Shown here in pieces: positions 26,127 to 34,279 of a stretch of 64,000 bases of DNA (within the stretch, counting starts at the first letter, position 1; every line of letters starts with the position of its first letter). Below the pieces are notes generated by a model that did not search any database, had not been told where the DNA came from, and saw nothing but the letters and a program-made list of their open reading frames with translations. Source of the DNA: Verticiella sediminum (lineage in GTDB: Bacteria; Pseudomonadota; Gammaproteobacteria; Burkholderiales; Burkholderiaceae_B); contig NZ_VLTJ01000016.1 in the NCBI RefSeq assembly GCF_007558815.1, positions 1 through 64,000 of the forward strand, written 5' to 3'. Made by a program: the position numbers and the translations under genes.

Positions 26127-27527
26127 CTAGGCGAGCAGCGGGCGCGGGTCCGCGATGCAGCCGGCGAGCGCGGATGCGGCGACGGTGGCCGGGCTAGCCA
26201 GGTGGGTGCGTACCCCTGGACCTTGCCTACCCTCGAAATTGCGGTTGGTGCTGGAGATCACCCGCCGCGCGGTCCGTCCCGGCCGATCGAAGCTGTCGCC
26301 GCCGACGTAGAAGCACAGCGAGCAGCCGCTTTCCCGCCATTCGAAGCCCGCGGCGCGAAAGACGGCGTCCAGCCCCTCGGCTTCGGCGGCGCGCTTGACG
26401 CTGGTGGAGCCCGGCACGACCAGCGCCGTCACGCCGGGAGCGACCTTGCGGCCGCGCACGACTCCGGCGGCCAGGCGCAGGTCGGACAGCCGGCTGTTCG
26501 TGCAGGAGCCGATGAAGGCGGCGTCGATGGGCAGCCCGGCCAGGGGCTGGCCCGGCCGCAGGTCCATGTAGGCCAGGGCCCGCTCCTCGCCGGAAAGGTC
26601 GGCAGGAACGCCGCCATCCACGGCACAGGCCTGGCCGGGGTTCGTGCCCCAGCTCACCTGCGGCGCCAGGCGCGAACAGTCCAGGTGCAGCGTCCGGTCG
26701 TAGCTGGCGCCGGGATCGGATGCCAGGGTGCGCCAATGGGCGACCGCGGCATCCCAGCGCGTTCCCTGCGGGGCGTAGGGCCGGTCCCGCAGCCAGGCGA
26801 AAGTGACGTCGTCAGGCGCGACGAGCCCGGTCCAGGCGCCGAACTCCACCGCCATATTGCAGAGCGTCATCCGGGCCTCGACGTCCAGGCCGCGCACGGC
26901 CTCGCCGCAGAATTCGATGGCGTGTTCGGCTGCGCCATCGGCGCCGTAGCGGGCGATGAGCGCGAGCACCATGTCCTTGGCGAAGACGCCGGGCGGCAGC
27001 TTGCCATGGAACTCGACCCGCAGCGTAGGTGGCTGGGCTCGCACCAGCGTCTGGGTGGCAACCGCATGTTCGCCGTCGGTGGTGCCGATACCCCAGGCGA
27101 GCGCGCCGATGCCGCCGACAGTGCAGGTGTGGCTGTCGCAGCAGACCAGGGTGGCGCCCGGCAGCGCGATCCCCAGTTCGGGAGACACCACGTGCGAGAT
27201 GCCCTGCCGAGGGTCGTCGAGGTCGAACAGGGTGATGCCGGCGTGGTGCGCACCCTCGCGGAACGCCTGGATGAAGGCGCGGCCGCCCTTGAAGCGCGTG
27301 TCGTCGTTGCGGCCGACGTGGGTGTCCACGATGTGATCCATGGTGCCGAATACCAGCGAAGGCTGCGCCGCGGCGCGGCCGCTCTCCTGCAGCGGGCCGA
27401 ACACTGCCGGGCCCGAGCGGTCGTGCAGCAGTATGCGATCCACGTGCAGGAGGCTGCGCCCACCGCCGAGGTCCGCCACCACGTGCTCGTCCCAGATCTT
27501 CTCGATGATGTTGCGGGCTTCAGGCAT
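26127..27527 (-). CDS. 3-isopropylmalate dehydratase large-subunit family protein (LeuC type)
   Basis: 466-residue 4Fe-4S subunit of an aconitase-family hydro-lyase. The cluster ligands are visible as Cys342 (FIGSCTNSRLSDL) and Cys402/Cys405 (SGCSLCFYVGGD), at the spacing of authentic LeuC. VCCDSHTCTVGGIGALAWGIG and the SSTNRNFEGRQG box are also typical. The catabolic context suggests a paralogue with a different substrate, for example a dimethylmalate, citramalate or similar acid. The first eight bases of the gene overlap the end of the lyase gene upstream, so they are co-translated. Confidence 0.95.
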   Translation of the reverse strand: MPEARNIIEKIWDEHVVADLGGGRSLLHVDRILLHDRSGPAVFGPLQESGRAAAQPSLVFGTMDHIVDTHVGRNDDTRFKGGRAFIQAFREGAHHAGITLFDLDDPRQGISHVVSPELGIALPGATLVCCDSHTCTVGGIGALAWGIGTTDGEHAVATQTLVRAQPPTLRVEFHGKLPPGVFAKDMVLALIARYGADGAAEHAIEFCGEAVRGLDVEARMTLCNMAVEFGAWTGLVAPDDVTFAWLRDRPYAPQGTRWDAAVAHWRTLASDPGASYDRTLHLDCSRLAPQVSWGTNPGQACAVDGGVPADLSGEERALAYMDLRPGQPLAGLPIDAAFIGSCTNSRLSDLRLAAGVVRGRKVAPGVTALVVPGSTSVKRAAEAEGLDAVFRAAGFEWRESGCSLCFYVGGDSFDRPGRTARRVISSTNRNFEGRQGPGVRTHLASPATVAASALAGCIADPRPLLA

Positions 27528-28410
27528 CGGTGCGCTCCTGCAGGCCTGCCAGGTAGGCGCGCTCCAGAGCGAAGACCTGCTCGAACCCGGCCAGCCGCTT
27601 CAGGGTGTCGAAGCTCGCCAGGGGCACGTCCGGGGAGCCGGTCTGGCCATCCCGCCGCAGGGCCGAGAGCGCCGCCTGCATGGCGTGGATGCCGGCCATC
27701 AGCAGCGTGCCGGGCAGACTGACCCGTGCGATGCCCATGTCCTGCATCTCGGCGAAGGTGAATCGATCCGGAGACTTGCCTCCTTCCACCACATTGATCG
27801 CCACGGGGCCATGGATGCGCTGCACCGCCTCGCGCGCCAGCGATTTGTCGGTCATGCCGTCGATGAAGACCATCGCCGCGCCGGCCTGAAGATAGGCGTT
27901 GCCCCGGCGCACGACGTCCTCGAGCCCGCCGATCGCGAGGGCGTCCGTGCGGGCATTGATCACGAAATCGGGATCGGTGCGCGCCTGGGCGCAGGCACGG
28001 ATCTTGGCCACGGCTTCCTCGATCGGCAGGACTGTCTTGCCGTCCAGGTGCCCGCAGCGCTTGGGCGCCTGCTGGTCCTCGATGTTGACGCCGGCGCAGC
28101 CGATGCGCTCGAACGCGCGCACCGCATACCAGGCATTGACCGCATTGCCGAAGCCGGTGTCGCCGTCGGCCATGACGGGTATGGCCACGGCGTCGACGAT
28201 CGGCTGGGTGGCGGCCAGCATGTCGGACATGGAAAGAAAGCCGTAGTCCGGCAATCCCAGCCGCGTCACCGACATGCCGAAACCCGAGCATTGGATGGCA
28301 GGAAAGCCGGCCTGCTCCACCACCCGGGCCGAGAGGGGGTCGTAGGCGCCGGGCATGACCAGCAGCTCCGGTGCCAGGATCAGCCGGCGCAGTATCGTGG
28401 TCTTGTTCAT
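27520..28410 (-). CDS. Isocitrate lyase/PEP-mutase superfamily C-C lyase
   Basis: 296-residue TIM-barrel enzyme of the methylisocitrate-lyase branch. VMPGAYDPLSARVVEQAGF opens the barrel. MADGDTGFGNAVNAW carries the Mg ligands. INIEDQ-like VNIEDQQAPKRCGHLDGK holds the KRCGH loop whose Cys is the acid/base of true C-C lyases, so PEP mutase activity is unlikely. INARTDALAIGGLEDVVRR follows. Family members cleave methylisocitrate, dimethylmalate or oxaloacetate-like acids to pyruvate, succinate or related products. It overlaps leuC by 8 nt downstream and the YrdC-like gene by 4 nt (ATGA) upstream, so the set forms one tightly coupled operon. Confidence 0.93.
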   Translation of the reverse strand: MNKTTILRRLILAPELLVMPGAYDPLSARVVEQAGFPAIQCSGFGMSVTRLGLPDYGFLSMSDMLAATQPIVDAVAIPVMADGDTGFGNAVNAWYAVRAFERIGCAGVNIEDQQAPKRCGHLDGKTVLPIEEAVAKIRACAQARTDPDFVINARTDALAIGGLEDVVRRGNAYLQAGAAMVFIDGMTDKSLAREAVQRIHGPVAINVVEGGKSPDRFTFAEMQDMGIARVSLPGTLLMAGIHAMQAALSALRRDGQTGSPDVPLASFDTLKRLAGFEQVFALERAYLAGLQERTDA

Positions 28411-29165
28411 GCCGTGGCCTCCGTGAACGGACGCAGCCGGAATTCCTGCAAGTGGCCGGACGGGTTGGCGTCGCGACCGGGGTCCGCGGGCAGCTCGAGG
28501 CCGAAGTGACGCTGCAGCACGTCGGCGATCAGCTCGTAGCACGAGCCCATGCGCACCACGCTCAGATCGGTGAAATCGATGATCGTCGACGAGCGCCGAT
28601 AGTGGTGGTAGCGGCGCAGCCCGTAGTCCAGTTCGATGTCCGCGATGGCTCGCAGTTCGGGTTGCACATCCTGCAGGCGGAACTTGGTGCCCGTGCCGGA
28701 GAGGTTGGCCGACGAACCGAATACCGGGTGGTTGGCCTCGCGGCTGAGCCGTCCGATCGCCGTATGGACCGGGCCGCCGTTGAGCAGCATGCCGATGGTG
28801 CCGTTCGCGGTGCTTGCTCGCAGCAGGGCAGGCTCGATCGCGCGGATCAGGGGGTGATCCGCGCGGTAGGGCGCGATGACGCCCATCGGCAGGTCGTAGT
28901 CCTCGGTCACGCACTCGATCATGTCCTGCCGGCGTTGGTCGAGGACATGGATCTCCCGCTGGCCGACCTCGTCGGTGATCAAGGCATTGCGCTTGTGCGG
29001 GCCGCGCTCCTTGGCCCGGTAGATGCGTTCGAGCGCCTCGGGCGAGCCGCCCCAGATGCCGTAGCCCACGGTGTTCGGGCAGATCGCGATGCCTGCGCCG
29101 TGCAATACGGCGAAGACGCGTTGGATGTCCTTGTCCAGGTCGGGCCGGCCGCTGCCTGTCGTCAT
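28407..29165 (-). CDS. Sua5/YciO/YrdC-domain protein in a catabolic operon
   Basis: 252-residue protein with a clear YrdC fold. NTVGYGIWGGSPEALERIYRAK resembles the PTDTVYGL-like nucleotide loop, then come GPHKRNALITDE and VFGSSANLSGTGTKF, matching the family SANxSG motif. Authentic Sua5/TsaC makes threonylcarbamoyl-adenylate for tRNA modification. This copy is first in a carboxylate-degradation operon and lacks the typical KxR start, so its job may differ, for example a carbamoyl- or acyl-adenylate step. ATG 29165 has GAAGGAGA upstream; a further in-frame start at 29198 does not. A four-base overlap couples it to the lyase gene. Confidence 0.88.
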   Translation of the reverse strand: MTTGSGRPDLDKDIQRVFAVLHGAGIAICPNTVGYGIWGGSPEALERIYRAKERGPHKRNALITDEVGQREIHVLDQRRQDMIECVTEDYDLPMGVIAPYRADHPLIRAIEPALLRASTANGTIGMLLNGGPVHTAIGRLSREANHPVFGSSANLSGTGTKFRLQDVQPELRAIADIELDYGLRRYHHYRRSSTIIDFTDLSVVRMGSCYELIADVLQRHFGLELPADPGRDANPSGHLQEFRLRPFTEATA

Positions 29166-29245
29166 GCTTGTCTCCTTCGACGCGAACGTCGTGTGCATTC
29201 GTACTTGCCTGGACAGCTATGCTACGCATCCCTAAGATAAGAAAA

Positions 29246-29280
29246 AGCGATTTATCCTTGATCGGAAAGTAAGGATCGCT
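29246..29280. promoter_or_regulatory. LysR-type operator between the YrdC/lyase/leuCD operon and its LysR gene
   Basis: ATCCTT, 11-nt spacer, AAGGAT (29254-29276) gives the T-N11-A geometry. AGCG and CGCT just outside extend the symmetry with unequal offset. It is in the AT-rich centre of the 169-nt divergent gap. Confidence 0.66.
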
Positions 29281-29334
29281 AATGTATCGAGCACACGCCA
29301 TCGGGCGAGAGCGGCCCACTTGCAGGAGACCTTC

Positions 29335-30213
29335 ATGAAGCTGGGCAACCTGCCTACCTTGCAGGCCGTGGTGCGGCGGGGCAACTTTGCCGCCGCCGCG
29401 CAGGAAATGGCGTTGACGCCGAGCGCGGTGAGCCAGCAGATGCGCCAGCTCGAGGATTATTTCGGCCAGCCGCTGTTCGACCGGTCGGGACGGGCGGTGA
29501 AGCCGACGCCGTTCGCGCTGGAGCTCGTCGGCACGGTCGAGCAGACCCTCGCCGATCTGGAGTCGCTACGCGACAGGAGCCTGCCGGAGGCGGCCGGCAG
29601 ACTGAGGCTAGGCGTCATCAACAGTGTGATGCTGTCCACGCTGCCCGCCATCCTGCGCGCCATGACCGAGCGGCATCCGGGCATCCATGTCGTCCTGGAG
29701 CCCGAGAACACATCCGGGCAGTTGCTGGAGTCGATCAAGGCGGGCGACATCGACGCCGCGCTGGTCGTGAATCCGCAGGCGGGCGTATCGCGCAAGCTGA
29801 TGTGCGATACGTTGGCGCAAGAGCCTTTCGTGCTCCTGTACCCGAAGGAAGGCCGCCGCCGCCTCTCGGCCGAGGCCGCCATGGCCAGGTGGCCGTGGGT
29901 GCGCTACAACGGCAGCCTCGAGGGCGGGCGCATGGCCTCGGCCTTCGTGCGCCAGGTCGTGCCGGGCCTGCAGCCGCGCTACGAGATCATGACGGCGCAA
30001 GGCGTGGCCGGCCTGGTCTCGGAAGGGCTCGGCTTCTCCGTGATTCCCTTGTCCAGGCAATTGCGGCTCTCGGCGAGCGCGGTTGCATGCATTTCGCTGG
30101 AGCAGCGCATGCCGCGGCGGCAGATCGTTCTGGCCCGTCGGGCCGCGGACGCCGACAGCCGCCGCATCAACGCCCTGAGCCAGTGTGCGCGGGAGGTCTA
30201 TGCGGCCGGCTGA
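29335..30213 (+). CDS. LysR-family regulator of the LeuCD/lyase operon
   Basis: 292-residue regulator. The N-terminal HTH region is FAAAAQEMALTPSAVSQQMRQLEDYFGQPLFDRSGRAVKPTP. The effector domain begins RLRLGVINSVMLSTLPAILRAM. It diverges from the YrdC-like gene across 169 nt that contain a T-N11-A dyad, so it likely controls that operon and itself. GCAGGAGA precedes ATG 29335; a start six codons earlier is possible but lacks that spacing. It is convergent with the P450 gene. Confidence 0.94.
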   Translation: MKLGNLPTLQAVVRRGNFAAAAQEMALTPSAVSQQMRQLEDYFGQPLFDRSGRAVKPTPFALELVGTVEQTLADLESLRDRSLPEAAGRLRLGVINSVMLSTLPAILRAMTERHPGIHVVLEPENTSGQLLESIKAGDIDAALVVNPQAGVSRKLMCDTLAQEPFVLLYPKEGRRRLSAEAAMARWPWVRYNGSLEGGRMASAFVRQVVPGLQPRYEIMTAQGVAGLVSEGLGFSVIPLSRQLRLSASAVACISLEQRMPRRQIVLARRAADADSRRINALSQCAREVYAAG

Positions 30214-30244
30214 GCCAGGGCTAGGGCGGCGATGAGGCGCACGC

Positions 30245-31507
30245 TTACGCCGGTATCCGCACCGGCAGCGCCGTGTACCCGTGCACGAAGGTCGAGCGCA
30301 CGCGCACCGGCTCGCCCATCACCTCGATCGTCGGGAAGCGCTTCAGTATCTCCTCCCACAGGATGCGTAGCTGCAGTTCGGCGAGCCGGTTGCCTACGCA
30401 GCGATGGATGCCGAAGCCGAACGACAGGTGCTGGCGGGCCTGCGGACGGTCGATCAGGAAGCGGCCGGCGTTGGCGATCGCGTCCTCGTCGCGGTTGCCC
30501 GAGAGGTACCACATGGCCAGCTTGTCGCCCTTGCGGATGGTCTTGCCGCCCAGCTCCACGTCCTGCAGGGCGGTGCGCCGCATGTAGGCGAGCGGGGTCT
30601 GCCAGCGGATGATCTCGGAGACCATGTTCTCGACCAGACCGGGGTTGGCGCGCAGCTTGTCCCATTCGGCCGGGTTCTCGCTCAGGGCCAGCAGGCCGCC
30701 GGTCATGGAGTTGCGCGTGGTGTCGTTGCCGCCGACGATGAGCAGCACGAGGTTGCCCATGTATTCGCGCGGCCCCATGTTGCGGGTCTCGGGGTTGTGC
30801 GCCAGCATCGAGACCAGGTCGTGCGCGGGTGGTGCGTTGACCCGCTCGTTCCAGAGCCGGGTGAAGTAGGCGAGCATGTTCTGCAGCTCGGCGCGGCGCT
30901 CCTCGGGGCTGGGCGCGCGCGGGTCGACCGCCTGGTTGGAGGTGGCCACGTTGGACCAATGGGTGAGCAGGCGGCGGTCTTCCAGCGGAAAGTCGAACAG
31001 GGTGGCCAGCATCAGCGTGGTCAGCTCGATCGAGACCTTGTCGACCCAGTCGAAGGTCTCGCCGCGCGGCAGGCTGTCCAGCACGCGACAGGTGCGCTCG
31101 CGGATCAGGTCCTGCATGTTGGCGAGGTTGCCCGGCGAGACGATCGGGCTGACGGCCTTGCGCTGCACGTCGTGCTGCGGCGTGTCCATGGCGATGAACA
31201 TCTGCAGCTTGTGCTCGTCCTCGGGCTCGTCGGTGAGTGTGATGCCGCCCTGGCGCCAGTCGGACGAGAAGATGCGATGGTGGGTCTCCATCTGCATGAT
31301 GTCCTTGAAGCGCGTGACCGACCAGTAGCCGCCGACCAGAGGGTTCTCGGCATAGTGCACCGGGTCGTCGCGGCGCAGCCGCTCGAAGTAGTGATCGACG
31401 GTGCCTTGCTCGAAGTAGTCCGGGGTGGCGGGGTCGATGTCTTCCAGGCGCATCGAGAACGCGTGTTCGCGGGCGGCGGATTGTCGGGCCTGTTCTGTCG
31501 GTGTCAT
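30245..31507 (-). CDS. Cytochrome P450 (class I, CYP153-like)
   Basis: 420-residue haem monooxygenase. The I-helix oxygen-activation motif is LLIVGGNDTTRNSMTGG. The K-helix ExxR is in MVSEIIRWQTP. The haem-binding loop is FGFGIHRCVGNRLAE, with the proximal ligand at about Cys370. GNDTTRNSM and the overall pattern recall CYP153 alkane and terpene terminal hydroxylases, but subfamily assignment from reading alone is tentative. Electrons should come from the [2Fe-2S] ferredoxin encoded 22 nt upstream. No ferredoxin reductase is in the operon. GGAGGAGA precedes the ATG. Confidence 0.95.
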   Translation of the reverse strand: MTPTEQARQSAAREHAFSMRLEDIDPATPDYFEQGTVDHYFERLRRDDPVHYAENPLVGGYWSVTRFKDIMQMETHHRIFSSDWRQGGITLTDEPEDEHKLQMFIAMDTPQHDVQRKAVSPIVSPGNLANMQDLIRERTCRVLDSLPRGETFDWVDKVSIELTTLMLATLFDFPLEDRRLLTHWSNVATSNQAVDPRAPSPEERRAELQNMLAYFTRLWNERVNAPPAHDLVSMLAHNPETRNMGPREYMGNLVLLIVGGNDTTRNSMTGGLLALSENPAEWDKLRANPGLVENMVSEIIRWQTPLAYMRRTALQDVELGGKTIRKGDKLAMWYLSGNRDEDAIANAGRFLIDRPQARQHLSFGFGIHRCVGNRLAELQLRILWEEILKRFPTIEVMGEPVRVRSTFVHGYTALPVRIPA

Positions 31508-31529
31508 GGTGTCTCCTCCTGGCGGGGGC

Positions 31530-31850
31530 TCAGTGCTGGCCTTCGGGCAGGCGCACTTCGATGCCGTCCAGGGCCGGTGTGACGGGGATCTGGCAAGCCA
31601 GGCGGGAGCTGTCGCGCCGCTCGCTGGCCAGGCCGAGCATGTCGTTCTCGAACTCGCTCATGGCCGGCAACTGGCCGGCCCAGGGGGCTTCGATGTAGAC
31701 GTGACAGGTGGCACAGGCGCACTGGCCGCCGCAGTCTCCGTCGATGCCGGGTACGCCGTTGTCGACGGCGGCGCGCATCAGCACGGTGTCCGGTGGAACC
31801 TGGACGGCGTGGCGTTCGCCGCTGTAGGCAATGAAATTGACGGTGGGCAT
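31530..31850 (-). CDS. [2Fe-2S] ferredoxin (putidaredoxin/adrenodoxin type)
   Basis: 106-residue electron carrier for the adjacent P450. The four cluster cysteines are Cys40, Cys46 and Cys49 in CGGQCACATC (C-x5-C-x2-C) and Cys86 in RLACQIPV. The VLMRAAVDNGVPGIDGDC lead and the EFENDMLGLA segment are typical of P450 redox partners. The gene ends 22 nt before the P450 start on the same strand. A GGAG lies rather far (about 12 nt) from the ATG. Confidence 0.96.
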   Translation of the reverse strand: MPTVNFIAYSGERHAVQVPPDTVLMRAAVDNGVPGIDGDCGGQCACATCHVYIEAPWAGQLPAMSEFENDMLGLASERRDSSRLACQIPVTPALDGIEVRLPEGQH

Positions 31851-31939
31851 GGTCGTTCTCGCACTCCTTCGGCTGGGTGGTGCAGGCCTGCGCCGCGCGA
31901 GGCGGGCAACGCAGGCCTGCGACGGCTGCCGCCTCGTTG

Positions 31940-32680
31940 TCAGTTCCGAGGCTGGCAGGCTTCGCGGCCTTCCCCGGCCGCCCGCAGGGCGTCGGGCATG
32001 GGGCCGGCGGTGTTCAGGCAATGCAGCACGATGCTGCTCAGCCAGAATTCGAGATGAGGGTGGTCCAGCGCCAGTACGGCCGGCTTGTGGGTGATGACGT
32101 TGAGCAGGTGGCCCGTCGCGATGTGCAGCCCGATCTGCAGGCGGGCCGCGGCGGCTTGCTTGTCGCGCCGCCGCGACTTGGCGAGGATGAGCCCGGTGTA
32201 GTGCGCGCTCAGCCACGCGCCGGCGTCGCGGATGGGCTGCCAGTCGCTGCCGCCGTTGATGCTGTATTCCAGCGCGGCGCAGAGCGGCCCCTCGTTGGCG
32301 CGGATCACGCCGATATGGTGGCGCACGCAGCGCTCGAGCGTCTGCTGCAGGGTGAGGCCGCGCAGGCTGGCGGGATTGAGCACGCGCAGCGCCTGCTGGC
32401 GGACCTCGTCGATGATCCGGTCGAGCAGGAATTCGAAATAGGCCTGCTTGTTCTTGAAGCGGATGTAGAAGGCGCCGACCGAGCAGCCGGACTGCGCGGC
32501 GATCTGTGCGATCGAGACATCGTCGAAGCCGCCGGCGGACAGCAGGTGCTTGCCGGTCTGCAGCAGCTTTTCGCGCGTGCGCTCGGCGCGCGGCTGCCGG
32601 GTGGGCAGGGCCCGCTGGCCGTCGGGACGCGCGCGGGGCGGCGGCCCGTCGAGCAGGACATCGGCATGGGCGTCTTGCAT
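31940..32680 (-). CDS. TetR-family repressor of the P450 operon
   Basis: Regulator of about 246 residues. The N-terminal HTH domain has REKLLQTGKHLLSAGGFDDVSIAQIAAQSGCSVGAFYIRFKNK. The ligand domain follows with no recognisable subfamily motif. I chose ATG 32680 because the promoter (TTGACG-N18-TATTGT) and a palindromic operator lie just upstream and would overlap the alternative ATG at 32707. It is first in the operon and is followed by the ferredoxin after 89 nt, suggesting autorepression and substrate-induced release. Confidence 0.92.
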   Translation of the reverse strand: MQDAHADVLLDGPPPRARPDGQRALPTRQPRAERTREKLLQTGKHLLSAGGFDDVSIAQIAAQSGCSVGAFYIRFKNKQAYFEFLLDRIIDEVRQQALRVLNPASLRGLTLQQTLERCVRHHIGVIRANEGPLCAALEYSINGGSDWQPIRDAGAWLSAHYTGLILAKSRRRDKQAAAARLQIGLHIATGHLLNVITHKPAVLALDHPHLEFWLSSIVLHCLNTAGPMPDALRAAGEGREACQPRN

Positions 32681-32695
32681 CCTGCGGTCCCGAAA

Positions 32696-32739
32696 GTGAA
32701 TGTGCATTCACAATAGGGGCGTGCGAACGGAACCGTCAA
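32696..32739 (-). promoter_or_regulatory. Promoter with overlapping palindromic operator of the TetR/ferredoxin/P450 operon
   Basis: On the minus strand TTGACG (32739-32734), 18-nt spacer and TATTGT (32715-32710) form a sigma-70 promoter. GTGAATG and CATTCAC (32696-32711) form a 16-nt dyad covering the edge of the -10 and the transcription start, an ideal place for TetR repression. Confidence 0.65.
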
Positions 32740-32831
32740 TCGGGGCCGTCCCGAAAATCCGCCCATGCTAGGGAAAACGAGGAGAGAACGTGCCGGCGCG
32801 TGCTGCGTTCGTCGCAGGCGGGCGAGTTGCG

Positions 32832-34193
32832 CTAGCCGAGCGCCTGCGCAAGCGCGACCACGGCGGCGCGCCGGCGCGGCGTGTCCTGGTGGCTCTTGGC
32901 CATCGAGCTCCACTCCGGGTGGCCGCGGGCGTCGCGCAGTTCCGTGGGCAGCGTTCCCTTGCGCAGTTCTTCGTCCTGCGCCGTGTCCAACGCCAGGGGT
33001 TGCTGTGCGGCGTGGCCGCGCGCCTCCAGCGCGCCGATCAGCCAGCGCTGGCGCAGGGCGAGCAGGCGCAGCACCGCGTCGTCCACCGTCAGCTCGCGCG
33101 CGCCCTTGAGCCGCCCCATGAAGCGTTCGCCGAAACGGCCCGCGGTCTGCCACAGGCCGCCCACCGCCGCACCCACCAGCGTGCCGGTTCCCAGGCTGAG
33201 GCCGCCGGTGGCCAGGTCCAGCGCGGCGCCCGCGGCGGCGCCGGCCGCGACGCCCTTGCCCACCTCGATACCCATGTCCTTGAGCGCTTCGGGATTGAAG
33301 AGATCGTGTTCGAGGCGGGCGTTCCAGGCCGGCAGGTCGGCGCCGGCCAGATCGCTCTGCCGAAAGCCGTAGAGTGCGAGCAGCTCGAGCATGCAGCGCT
33401 GCTCGCGCTGGCGCACGAGGTTGCGCAGCGCTTCCTCGTGCAGGGCGACGGCCTGGGCCTCGGGCGGGCTGGGTACGCGCAGCGCGGCGCAGTCGATGAG
33501 CATGTCGGCGACGATGCGCCCGGCCGCTTCGCGGCGCAGGATGCGATGCCGGGCGTGGTCGGCGATCAGCGCGGTCAGCATGGGCGCTGCCGAATCCAGC
33601 AGCGTGCCGAGCTTTTCATACAGCCGCTGTTCGCCGTCGACGGCCGGGGCCACCGTGTCGAATTCCACGATCGCGTGCAGGCCCAGGCGGGCCAGCGCGT
33701 CGCGCCATTCCGGCACGCGGTGGCCGGCCGCGCTCACGAAGTTGAGCACCGGCAGCAGGGGGCGGGCGCAACTGGCCAGCAGCGCGAGTTCGTCGCGATG
33801 CTTCTCCAGCACGGGATCGCGGGCGTCGACCACGTACAGGCCGGCGTCGCTCGCGGCGAGCTGGCGCAGCACTTTGGCTTCCTGCTCGAAACGCAGGGTG
33901 GCTTCGCGCGTCTGCAGAAAGCGTTCGATGCGGGCGGGGCCGTCCAGGCGCTCGCTCGGCGGCGCCAGGCTGTCGATGTATTCGTGCAGGGCGACCGCAT
34001 CCTCCAGGCCCGGCGTGTCGAAGAGTTCGATCACCGCTTTGCCTTCGAGCAGCAGGGCGGCGGCCTCGACGTGTCGCGTGGTGCTGGGGCTGTCGGCCAC
34101 CTCGCCGAATTCCGGATCGCGCGTCAGCGTGCGCAGCAACGAAGTCTTGCCGGTGTTGGTGTGTCCGACGACGGCGAGGCGTAGCGGTTTCAT
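32832..34193 (-). CDS. GTPase with DUF3482 domain
   Basis: 453-residue Era/EngA-like GTPase followed by a DUF3482 C-terminal domain. G1 is GHTNTGKTSLL (residues 10-20), G3 is FDTPGLEDAV, and the G4 region reads LPVLNFVSA rather than a clean NKxD. The C-terminal part has a glycine-rich amphipathic stretch (GVAAGAAAGAALDLATGGLSLG) that may insert in or contact membrane. Such genes in Burkholderiales are paired with a DUF2868 membrane protein, as here, and the two probably work together in an unknown process. GGAG precedes the ATG. Confidence 0.92.
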   Translation of the reverse strand: MKPLRLAVVGHTNTGKTSLLRTLTRDPEFGEVADSPSTTRHVEAAALLLEGKAVIELFDTPGLEDAVALHEYIDSLAPPSERLDGPARIERFLQTREATLRFEQEAKVLRQLAASDAGLYVVDARDPVLEKHRDELALLASCARPLLPVLNFVSAAGHRVPEWRDALARLGLHAIVEFDTVAPAVDGEQRLYEKLGTLLDSAAPMLTALIADHARHRILRREAAGRIVADMLIDCAALRVPSPPEAQAVALHEEALRNLVRQREQRCMLELLALYGFRQSDLAGADLPAWNARLEHDLFNPEALKDMGIEVGKGVAAGAAAGAALDLATGGLSLGTGTLVGAAVGGLWQTAGRFGERFMGRLKGARELTVDDAVLRLLALRQRWLIGALEARGHAAQQPLALDTAQDEELRKGTLPTELRDARGHPEWSSMAKSHQDTPRRRAAVVALAQALG

Positions 34194-34279
34194 GTCAGCT
34201 CCGCGCGGCCGCCCGGCGGCGGCTGAAGCGCCCCCTGGGGGACAGCGAACGTCGTGAGCGCGGGGATCGTCATGTCAGC
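34190..34279. repeat. Small inserted repeat element with 10-bp direct repeats at the DUF2868/GTPase junction
   Basis: TCATGTCAGC occurs at 34190-34199 and again at 34270-34279, exactly 80 nt apart. The intervening 70 nt are very GC-rich and contain two small palindromes: CCCCCTGGGGG (34231-34241) and a 13-nt GCCGCC/GGCGGC hairpin (34208-34220). Removing one repeat unit would restore an ATGA overlap between the DUF2868 stop and the GTPase start. This looks like a target-site duplication around a short palindromic element. Confidence 0.62.
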
